A DNA stretch of 7,867 nucleotides from Planctomycetia bacterium (GTDB lineage: Bacteria; Planctomycetota; Planctomycetia; Gemmatales; Gemmataceae). The notes beneath the pieces were generated by a model. It did not search any database, had not been told where the DNA came from, and worked only from the letters and a program-made list of their open reading frames with translations. Position numbers and translations under genes: made by a program. The DNA is taken from the NCBI GenBank assembly GCA_022616395.1, contig JAKEEV010000349.1, positions 1 to 7,867 of the forward strand. Reading direction: 5' to 3'. Shown here in pieces: positions 1 through 4,715 of this stretch; within the stretch, counting starts at the first letter, position 1; the number at the start of each line of letters is the position of its first letter.

Positions 1-395
1 AACTCCCCGTTATCATCGCGCTGGCGGCTGTCTGTTCACTTGCGGGGATTGCGGTTGCGTGGTGGGTGAAACAGAAAACCGGCGCGCCGGTTGCAGTGAT
101 GTTCCCCATCGCGGTGTTTCTGTCGCTCTGGGCTTCGCCTCACGCGCTGGTTTACGAGTGGGCGTTGCTCGTTGCAGTCGGTGTTGTGCTGTGGGAGCGA
201 TTCCCCGCGTCCCGCAACGTCTGGCTGTGCTTATTCGCGCTGGCGTGGCTTGTGCTCACAATCAGCACACCGCTCGCACAGGCTCAAATTCGGGCAGAGT
301 TGCCTGTCGTAGTGCAGGTAAGCGTGCCGGTGCTTGGGCTGGTGGGTTGGTTGGGCGCGAAGGAGCTGGCGCGGTCACGCGACACCCACACTTGA
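1..395 (+). CDS. C-terminal part of a multi-pass membrane protein, probably GT87 (DUF2029)-type glycosyltransferase
   Basis: The reading frame is open from the left edge (first full codon at position 3) to a TGA at 393-395, so this is the C-terminal end (about 130 residues) of a gene that begins outside the window. The GTG at 66 is an internal codon, not a start, because hydrophobic in-frame sequence continues upstream of it. The translation has about five hydrophobic segments separated by short charged turns and ends in a basic tail (KELARSRDTHT), as expected for the end of a polytopic inner-membrane protein. The segment SLWASPHALVYEWALL resembles the conserved late region of GT87 polyprenyl-phosphate-mannose-dependent mannosyltransferase-like proteins, in which a SPH motif precedes a membrane helix. 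That family transfers sugars from lipid-linked donors at the outer face of the membrane. The membrane-protein call is firm; the GT87 assignment is recognition from a short region and moderate. Confidence 0.6.
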   Translation, partial: LPVIIALAAVCSLAGIAVAWWVKQKTGAPVAVMFPIAVFLSLWASPHALVYEWALLVAVGVVLWERFPASRNVWLCLFALAWLVLTISTPLAQAQIRAELPVVVQVSVPVLGLVGWLGAKELARSRDTHT

Positions 396-416
396 ACACG
401 CTTTGACCACGCAAGA

Positions 417-487
417 GTAGTAGGCATTCGCTGGGTGCCGTTCTGAAAACTCTGCGGATGCAACGGCACCCAGCGTGTGCCTACTAC
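417..487. repeat. Long inverted repeat / hairpin (26-bp arms, 19-nt loop)
   Basis: The arm at 417-442 (starting GTAGTAGGCATTCGCTGGG) is the reverse complement of 462-487 at 24 of 26 positions. In RNA one of the two mismatches becomes a G-U pair, leaving one U-U mismatch. The loop is 443-461. Each arm has its own smaller self-complementarity (GGCA...TGCC on the left, GGCAC...GTGCC on the right), so the element could also fold as two small hairpins. It lies 22 bp past the stop of the membrane-protein gene and is followed by only three T residues, so it could work as an imperfect terminator or transcript-end stabiliser. Its length and two-fold structure look more like a dispersed palindromic element than a minimal terminator. 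Confidence 0.8.
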
Positions 488-506
488 TTTCTCAGCATTC
501 CTCAAC

Positions 507-535
507 TTGACCTGTCGGTGCGGGACTTCGACAAT
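507..535 (+). promoter_or_regulatory. Candidate sigma70-like promoter for the inositol-3-phosphate synthase gene
   Basis: TTGACC at 507-512 (5 of 6 to TTGACA) is followed after exactly 17 bp by GACAAT at 530-535 (4 of 6 to TATAAT). This would give a transcript start near 542 and a leader of about 40 nt before the ATG at 583. It lies just after the hairpin at 417-487, which fits a new transcription unit starting here. The evidence is motif spacing only, and planctomycete promoters are not always close to the consensus. Confidence 0.35.
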
Positions 536-582
536 TGAAGTAGCCTCCTGCCTGACTGTCACCTTGACGGACTCGTTCTCCA

Positions 583-1785
583 ATGGCTCATCGGCGCGTC
601 GGTTTGTGGTTGATCGGTGCCTGCGGCGGTGTCGCCAGCACAACCGCCCTCGGTCTCTCCGCGCTGACACGCGGACTGACTCCGACAACCGGCATGGTGA
701 CCGCGCTGCCGGAATTCGCCGGGCACGAGTTCGATGAGCCAAGCGCTTTCGTTCTAGGCGGGCACGAAGTCCGGCAAGCGACGTTCCTTTCCGCGGTGAA
801 GGAACTGCATGGCCGCTCGAATGTGTTCGACGAACGGATGATGGCGGTCTGCGCGAACGATCTGGAATCGTGGTCGGGCAACATCCGGCCCGGTGTGGTG
901 TATCGCCCCAACTCCGCGATCACCGCGCTAGCCGACCGGCCTGACATTCGACAAGCTCGCACTCCTCGTGAGGCCATCGACCTGATTCAAGCCGACCTCA
1001 GGGCGTTCAAGACATCTCAGAAGCTCGATCAACTCGTTGTGGTGAACGCGGCATCCACCGAACCGCCGTTTGAGATCGGCGAAGAACAGAAATCGCTCGA
1101 CCGGCTGCTTCCCGCGCTCGAACGCTCTAACCCGCCCGCACTGCCAACAAGCAGCGTGTATGCGTTCGCCGCGCTCGACGCTGGTTTCGCCTACGTGAAC
1201 ATGACGCCCAGCCGCGGCGCAACGCTACCCGCACTCGAAGAACTCGCGCGCAAGCGCGGGGTTCCTCACGCGGGTCAAGACCTGAAGACCGGAGAGACGC
1301 TTATTAAGTCCGTGCTTGCACCTCTGTTCGCCCGCCGCAATCTGCGAGTGTTAAGTTGGGTCGGACACAACATTCTTGGCAACCGCGACGGACAAGTTCT
1401 CAACGACCCGGAGAACAAGGCGAGCAAGGTGAAGAGCAAGGACGCGCTCCTTGCGGCTCTGCTCGGCTACAAGCCGCAGACGCTCGTCTCCATCGAGTTC
1501 GTCGAGTCACTGGACGACTGGAAGACCGCGTGGGACCATATCCACTTTGAAGGCTTCCTCGGAACGAAGATGATGCTTCAGTTCACCTGGCAAGGCTGCG
1601 ATTCACTCCTGGCCGCGCCCCTTGTGATCGACCTCGTGCGACTCGCGGCTCTGGCTCAGCGTCGCGGAGAAAGCGGCCCGATGCCTCACACCGCGTGCTT
1701 CTTCAAAAGCCCCGTCGGTGTCAACGAACACGACTTCGGCAAACAGTTCCTGCTGCTGGAAGACTACCTCAACAAGCAGGACTAA
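583..1785 (+). CDS. ino1: Inositol-3-phosphate synthase (myo-inositol-1-phosphate synthase)
   Basis: The 400-residue product matches the NAD-dependent family (EC 5.5.1.4) that cyclises D-glucose 6-phosphate to 1D-myo-inositol 3-phosphate in the cytoplasm, the first step of inositol synthesis. The N-terminus is a Rossmann strand and glycine loop, LIGACGGVAST (residues 10-20). A second nucleotide-side strand is VVVNAASTEPP (152-162). The family signature region spans about 229-286: HAGQDLKTGETLIKSVLA, then GHNILGNRDG (261-270) and a lysine-rich stretch with K278, K282, K284 and K286. The segment CDSLLAAPLVIDL (339-351) and the late FFKSPVG (373-379, K375) are also family features; lysines in these regions are the candidate catalytic residues. 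The length is close to that of compact bacterial and archaeal members. The ATG at 583 places the Rossmann fold at the N-terminus; no strong ribosome site precedes it. The stop codon lies inside the left arm of the repeat at 1781-1883. Confidence 0.88.
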   Translation: MAHRRVGLWLIGACGGVASTTALGLSALTRGLTPTTGMVTALPEFAGHEFDEPSAFVLGGHEVRQATFLSAVKELHGRSNVFDERMMAVCANDLESWSGNIRPGVVYRPNSAITALADRPDIRQARTPREAIDLIQADLRAFKTSQKLDQLVVVNAASTEPPFEIGEEQKSLDRLLPALERSNPPALPTSSVYAFAALDAGFAYVNMTPSRGATLPALEELARKRGVPHAGQDLKTGETLIKSVLAPLFARRNLRVLSWVGHNILGNRDGQVLNDPENKASKVKSKDALLAALLGYKPQTLVSIEFVESLDDWKTAWDHIHFEGFLGTKMMLQFTWQGCDSLLAAPLVIDLVRLAALAQRRGESGPMPHTACFFKSPVGVNEHDFGKQFLLLEDYLNKQD

Positions 1786-1883
1786 CCACAGAGGCACAGA
1801 GACACAGAGAAAATAGAAATGAAACCAGTTCTTTAAACACTTCTCTCTTGTATTCTCTGTGTCTCTGTGCCTCTGTGGTTAGT
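1781..1883. repeat. 31-bp perfect inverted repeat of the ACCACAGAGGCACAGAG type; MITE/REP-like element
   Basis: Positions 1781-1811 are an exact reverse complement of 1853-1883 over 31 bp, with a 41-nt AT-rich spacer (1812-1852). The arm core ACCACAGAGGCACAGAGAC belongs to a repeat type I recognise from many environmental bacterial genomes. It is often mis-annotated as protein because its translation gives strings such as SLCLCASVVS, which is what the antisense frames show here. The element fills nearly the whole gap between the synthase and the TIM-barrel gene, and the TAA stop of the synthase (1783-1785) is inside the left arm. As RNA it would form a long stem between the two genes and could attenuate read-through or protect a processed transcript. 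No transposase gene is linked, and I see no clear target-site duplication. Confidence 0.9.
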
Positions 1884-1900
1884 TCTCTTCGGACGATCTC

Positions 1901-2755
1901 ATGCAACTCGCTTTCTCCACCAATGCTTACCTGCACCACACGTTCGCGGACGCGGTAACTCGACTCGCGAAGATCGGCTATCGCGGAGTCGAGATCATGG
2001 CCGATGTGCCTCACGCGTGGCCCGCGTACTTGCTCGCGGAGCAGAAGCAGGCCATTCGAGACGCACTCGCGAAGAACAATCTTGCCATCTCGAACATCAA
2101 CGCGTTCATGATGCACGCGGTGAACGACCACCGGCAGAAGTACTGGCACCCATCGTGGATCGAGCCGGACGCGAACTACCGCCGAGTGCGAATCGATCAC
2201 ACCAAGCGTGCCCTGACGCTCGCGAAGGAGCTTGGCGCGCGTTGCATCACCACCGAACCAGGCGGGCCGGTCGAAGGTCGCTCTTGGGCGGAGTGTCTGA
2301 AGCTCTTCGTTGAGATGCTCAAGCCCGTTGTGGAACACGCGGAGAAGGAGAAGGTGCTTCTGCTCGTCGAACCGGAGCCGGATTTGATGATCGAGACCAT
2401 CGATCAATACATGGAGTTCAACTCGCGTCTTCAGTCACCATACCTGGGGCTGAACTTCGACATCGGGCACGCTTACTGCGTGAAGGACGAACCTCCGGAG
2501 ACAATCCGCCGGCTTGGGAAGCTCATCCGTCACGTTCATTTGGAAGACATCGCAGCAACCCGCGTGCATCACCACATGATCCCCGGCGAAGGGGCTATCG
2601 ACTTCGCTTCGACGCTCTCCGCGCTCAAGGAAGTGGGTTACGACGGGTGGGTGACAATCGAACTCTACACCTGCCACGAGAACCCCGACCATGCCGCGAC
2701 CGTGGCGCGAGAGCGCATCCTGAAGATCGCAGAGACCGTTGGGGTGAAGTTCTGA
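1901..2755 (+). CDS. Sugar phosphate isomerase/epimerase (xylose-isomerase-like TIM barrel)
   Basis: This 284-residue protein has the AP-endonuclease-2/xylose-isomerase-like TIM barrel shared by hydroxypyruvate isomerase, IolE, IolI and many sugar epimerases. It starts directly with the first barrel strand (MQLAFSTNAY), followed by the second-strand pattern GYRGVEIMAD (26-35). The likely divalent-metal site is E157 (LLLVEPEP), D187 and H190 (LNFDIGH), H213 (HVHLED) and E254 (VTIELY), as is usual in the superfamily. HHHMIPGEGAIDF (223-235) is the usual loop before the final helices. The ATG at 1901 fits the fold start, with only a weak ribosome site. The gene follows the inositol-3-phosphate synthase on the same strand, 115 bp downstream with a long hairpin between them. 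Its substrate cannot be told from sequence; the neighbour makes an inositol-type or keto-inositol substrate worth considering. The stop is 6 bp from that of the convergent gene. Confidence 0.85.
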   Translation: MQLAFSTNAYLHHTFADAVTRLAKIGYRGVEIMADVPHAWPAYLLAEQKQAIRDALAKNNLAISNINAFMMHAVNDHRQKYWHPSWIEPDANYRRVRIDHTKRALTLAKELGARCITTEPGGPVEGRSWAECLKLFVEMLKPVVEHAEKEKVLLLVEPEPDLMIETIDQYMEFNSRLQSPYLGLNFDIGHAYCVKDEPPETIRRLGKLIRHVHLEDIAATRVHHHMIPGEGAIDFASTLSALKEVGYDGWVTIELYTCHENPDHAATVARERILKIAETVGVKF

Positions 2756-2761
2756 AGTGCG

Positions 2762-3094
2762 TTATTCGTCTGGGAGCTTGGCGACGACTTCTTCGAGCAA
2801 CTGAGCGGCGAGTTGCATCGGGCTAATCTTCCGCTCGGCGGTACTGACCCGCTCCGCGAGTCGAGCGAGCTTCGCCTCTGTCGCAGCGCTCATTGGCACT
2901 TTGGGTGAAACAGTCCACGTCACCACCGTCGGCCGTCCAGGTCTCTTCCCAACACCCGGTCTGAGGCGCGCTTGCAGGGTCGCAACGATCTCGGCGAGGC
3001 GCGCGGCTCCAAACGCGCCCCCGCCTGTATCGGGGATCTGGGCGACGACTTTCGCTCCGAGCAACTCGGCGATCTTCTTCACATTCGCGGCCAT
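2762..3094 (-). CDS. Conserved hypothetical protein, possible small DNA-binding protein (RHH-like, AT-hook-like linker)
   Basis: A 110-residue protein read from the ATG at 3094-3092. A longer frame from 3160 (132 residues) exists, but its extra residues are encoded by the repeated DNA at 3103-3183, so the shorter start is preferred; neither start has a strong ribosome site. The N-terminal part (1-45) is predicted helical with a glycine cluster (DTGGGAFGAARLAEI). Residues 50-55 are KRPGRP, similar to the RGRP core of AT-hooks. Residues 64-106 read as a short strand (KVPMS), a helix (ATEAKLARLAERV), a turn and a second helix (SPMQLAAQLLEEVVAKL), the order expected of a ribbon-helix-helix unit. 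I recognise the type as a conserved planctomycete hypothetical without a described function; the DNA-binding idea is inference. The gene converges on the TIM-barrel gene with a 6-bp gap. Confidence 0.65.
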   Translation of the reverse strand: MAANVKKIAELLGAKVVAQIPDTGGGAFGAARLAEIVATLQARLRPGVGKRPGRPTVVTWTVSPKVPMSAATEAKLARLAERVSTAERKISPMQLAAQLLEEVVAKLPDE

Positions 3095-3102
3095 ACAACC
3101 AA

Positions 3103-3183
3103 ATTCCAGCAGTTGTAGCGTGTCGCAGGACTCTAAGCCGCCTGCGAAGGCATTGCGCAAAACGATTCTAGCAGTTGTAGCGT
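3103..3183. repeat. Spaced direct repeat upstream of the 110-residue gene
   Basis: The 19-bp unit at 3103-3121 (ATTCCAGCAGTTGTAGCGT) recurs at 3165-3183 with one change (C to T at the fifth base), so 18 of 19 match with starts 62 bp apart. Between the copies lies a small perfect hairpin, CGCAGG (3124-3129) with CCTGCG (3141-3146) and an 11-nt loop. The pair sits just upstream of the start at 3094 on the minus strand, in the 141-bp gap to the next gene, so it could be a pair of regulator sites. Alternatively it is a fragment of a dispersed repeat. The copies differ in phase by 62 bp (not a multiple of 3), so they are not repeated peptide units. Confidence 0.6.
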
Positions 3184-3235
3184 AAACACTGCTGAGTCAA
3201 CTGAATTGCCCTCCTCATCAAGAGCGAACGCTTGT

Positions 3236-3622
3236 CTAGCTGGGCAACGGGAACTCGATTTCCAGATACTCGCGGTCGATCACGAAACCCACCGCGCCTT
3301 GTCGCGATTCTGTACCCATCCGCAGGAGAAAGGCGCGCAACGTGGCAGCTTGCTGCTCCAACCGCTCGCCGTTGGTGTAGCACTGAATTACGACCGGCGC
3401 GTCATAAATCAGCATTCCGCCCTGACTGTCATCTTGCCACACGCCACGCCCTTGCGGGAACGCGGTCGCACCACCGAAGCACTCGCCGAGAACCTTGAGT
3501 GCCTCATCGACCCAGAACGGTTGGTCGATGGATTGGCTGAATCGATCCACGCTCGGAATGAACAGCACGAGCAGTGTGACTTCGGCTTTATTTACCCCGA
3601 AGAGTTCAGACGGACTCGGCAT
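3236..3622 (-). CDS. Conserved hypothetical protein, 128 residues
   Basis: The gene reads from the ATG at 3622-3620 to a TAG at 3238-3236. A GGAG (complement of 3629-3632) lies 6 nt before the ATG, supporting this start. The product is soluble and predicted alpha/beta, with strands at AEVTLLVLFIPS (13-24), GGMLIYDAPVVIQCYT (68-83) and GAVGFVIDREYLEIEF (109-124). A helix around 38-48 leads into a glycine-rich FGGATAFPQGRGVW (49-62), and another helix spans about 86-103. There is no signal peptide, membrane segment or catalytic motif that I can name. I recognise the overall pattern from uncharacterised proteins found in planctomycetes and some other bacteria, with no established function. It stands between the 110-residue gene and the dioxygenase on the same strand, with gaps of 141 and 96 bp, so joint transcription is possible but not clear. 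Confidence 0.75.
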   Translation of the reverse strand: MPSPSELFGVNKAEVTLLVLFIPSVDRFSQSIDQPFWVDEALKVLGECFGGATAFPQGRGVWQDDSQGGMLIYDAPVVIQCYTNGERLEQQAATLRAFLLRMGTESRQGAVGFVIDREYLEIEFPLPS

Positions 3623-3672
3623 CTTGCACTCCGCTCAACACCGGACGCGATTCCCAATCATCCGTGATATGG

Positions 3673-3702
3673 AATGTTCCCACTTTCTGGGCAAAAAGTC
3701 AA
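3673..3702 (-). promoter_or_regulatory. Weak candidate promoter for the 128-residue gene
   Basis: On the minus strand TTGACT (complement of 3697-3702, 5 of 6 to consensus) is followed after 18 bp by AACATT (complement of 3673-3678, only 3 of 6 to TATAAT). It lies in the 96-bp gap between the dioxygenase stop and the ATG at 3622. The poor -10 makes this tentative; read-through from the dioxygenase gene is the alternative. Confidence 0.2.
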
Positions 3703-3718
3703 GCCGAGGTTGAACAGG

Positions 3719-4570
3719 TCAACCCTCCTCCTTCAGCAGTGACTTCGCGCTCGAATCGCGTGCGTCTTCCAGCCACGCGACCTCACCAGAGTCCGCGAAT
3801 CGCTTCACGCCGACCTGCTTGATGGCCGCGTCCGGCACAACCTTCAGCGGCGTGTATCGCGGATGGTGAGCCTCCTTGTAAGGGTCGTTGGCCTTCGCGT
3901 TGTAACAACAAATCATGGCCCATCGCGGGTTGTCGCTCTTGTTCTGGTCGCTGCGGTGAAGAAGATTCGAGTGGAAGAACAACGCGTCTCCCGGTTCCAT
4001 GAGCACATACACCAGCGGGAAGTGCTCCGGCCGCTTCAGAATCTCCTCAACGCGGTCGCGATCCGCTCCGGCCTGATCGCCGGTCAGCACATGATTGATG
4101 CGCCCGCAGAGGTGCGAGTTGGCAATCACTTGCAGGCAGCCGTTTTCCTTCGTACACGGATCGACCGCGATGAACACGGAAGTCAGGTTCGGCGTCAGCA
4201 CGCCATTCTGATACCAGTAGCCGTAGTCCTGGTGCCACGCCCACGCGCCGCCGACCTTCGCGTCCTTGAGAATCATTTTCGAGTGGTAGTGATACACTTC
4301 GCCGCCAAGCAACTTCTCGGCGCTCCTCACGATCCGTTCGCAACGGGCGAACATGCCGTAGATGCCCTCGCCAGGGTGGTTCCACAGCGACAGCCGCACC
4401 ACGCCGCCCTCGCCGTCCGCACGACCGAACGAACGCTTGTCTAGTTCAGTGTCCTCCTGCGCGGATCGTTTCAGGAGGTCAATTTCTTCAGCATCAAAGA
4501 ACCCGCGCGCAAGGTAGAACCCCGCGGCGTTGTACTCGCGAACCGCGGCATCGGAGAGGATGGTTGGCAT
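3719..4570 (-). CDS. Phytanoyl-CoA dioxygenase (PhyH) family Fe(II)/2-oxoglutarate oxygenase
   Basis: This 283-residue protein is a cupin-fold non-heme iron oxygenase that would hydroxylate a small molecule using O2 and 2-oxoglutarate, releasing succinate and CO2. The iron-binding triad is visible as H113 and D115 in AWHQDYGYWY and H205 in SNLLHRSDQNKSDNPRW. R216 in the last motif is the likely 2-oxoglutarate carboxylate partner, and K98 in YHYHSKMILKD lies where PhyH proteins also contact the cosubstrate. NGCLQVIANSH (143-153) is the usual core strand and turn of the family. The start at 4570 is chosen over one at 4621 because GAGGTG (complement of 4579-4584) sits 8 nt before it and because the upstream start would lie within the inverted repeat. 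The substrate is unknown: the family ranges from phytanoyl-CoA to ectoine, halogenated and phosphonate compounds. It is divergent from the secreted heme protein. Confidence 0.87.
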   Translation of the reverse strand: MPTILSDAAVREYNAAGFYLARGFFDAEEIDLLKRSAQEDTELDKRSFGRADGEGGVVRLSLWNHPGEGIYGMFARCERIVRSAEKLLGGEVYHYHSKMILKDAKVGGAWAWHQDYGYWYQNGVLTPNLTSVFIAVDPCTKENGCLQVIANSHLCGRINHVLTGDQAGADRDRVEEILKRPEHFPLVYVLMEPGDALFFHSNLLHRSDQNKSDNPRWAMICCYNAKANDPYKEAHHPRYTPLKVVPDAAIKQVGVKRFADSGEVAWLEDARDSSAKSLLKEEG

Positions 4571-4578
4571 TGGTGAAA

Positions 4579-4584
4579 CACCTC
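4579..4584 (-). promoter_or_regulatory. Ribosome binding site of the PhyH-family gene
   Basis: GAGGTG on the minus strand, 8 nt before the ATG at 4570-4568. It decides between this start and the in-frame ATG at 4621, which would add 17 residues encoded by the inverted repeat. It sits directly against the left arm of that repeat (from 4585). Confidence 0.6.
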
Positions 4585-4657
4585 GTCGAACCGCCGGCGT
4601 CAGCCGGCTGGGTCGGGTCACATCAGCAACCCAGCCAGCTTACGCTGGCGGTTCGAC
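4585..4657. repeat. Inverted repeat (29-bp arms) in the divergent PhyH / heme-protein intergenic region
   Basis: The arm at 4585-4613 (GTCGAACCGCCGGCGTCAGC and on) matches the reverse complement of 4629-4657 at 26 of 29 positions, with a 15-nt loop at 4614-4628. Each arm also has a smaller internal palindrome (GCCGGC...GCCGGC on the left, GCCAGC...GCTGGC on the right), so the element is a nested palindrome. It occupies half of the 145-bp gap between two divergent starts. It is only 14 bp from the dioxygenase ATG and 58 bp from the heme-protein ATG, so any promoter for the dioxygenase must overlap or lie behind it. The CCAGCGTAAGCTGGCGG-type core looks like a dispersed planctomycete palindromic repeat, but that needs a genome search. 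Confidence 0.85.
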
Positions 4658-4715
4658 ATTGCTTCCGGTTACCATATCCGAAATCGCACCCTCCCCCAAC
4701 ACGTTAGTTCAACCC

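Noticed and set aside
59..406. Plus-strand 115-codon frame overlapping the first gene
   Set aside because: It is out of frame with the hydrophobic membrane-protein frame, rich in arginine and cysteine, and without family resemblance.
284..742. Minus-strand 152-codon frame across the hairpin and the synthase start
   Set aside because: It is arginine-rich, crosses the palindrome and two real genes, and resembles no family; it is a high-GC shadow.
1769..2407. Minus-strand reading frame of 212 codons ending in SLCLCASVVS-type sequence
   Set aside because: It is antisense to the TIM-barrel gene, and its end is the translated inverted repeat at 1781-1883. The strings it gives are typical artefacts of this repeat.
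3863..4444. Plus-strand 193-codon frame opposite the dioxygenase gene
   Set aside because: The opposite strand carries the intact PhyH catalytic motifs, and the valine/arginine-rich translation is a shadow.
3225..4444. Exact 15-bp repeat CGAACGCTTGTCTAG at 3225-3239 and 4430-4444
   Set aside because: The second copy encodes LDKRS within the dioxygenase and the first overlaps the stop of the 128-residue gene. One 15-bp match in 7.9 kb of biased composition may be chance, and there is no further similarity around it.
4530..4715. 62-codon in-frame N-terminal extension of the heme protein
   Set aside because: It would run antisense through the dioxygenase start and the palindrome, and it would bury the clear signal peptide that begins at the ATG at 4716.
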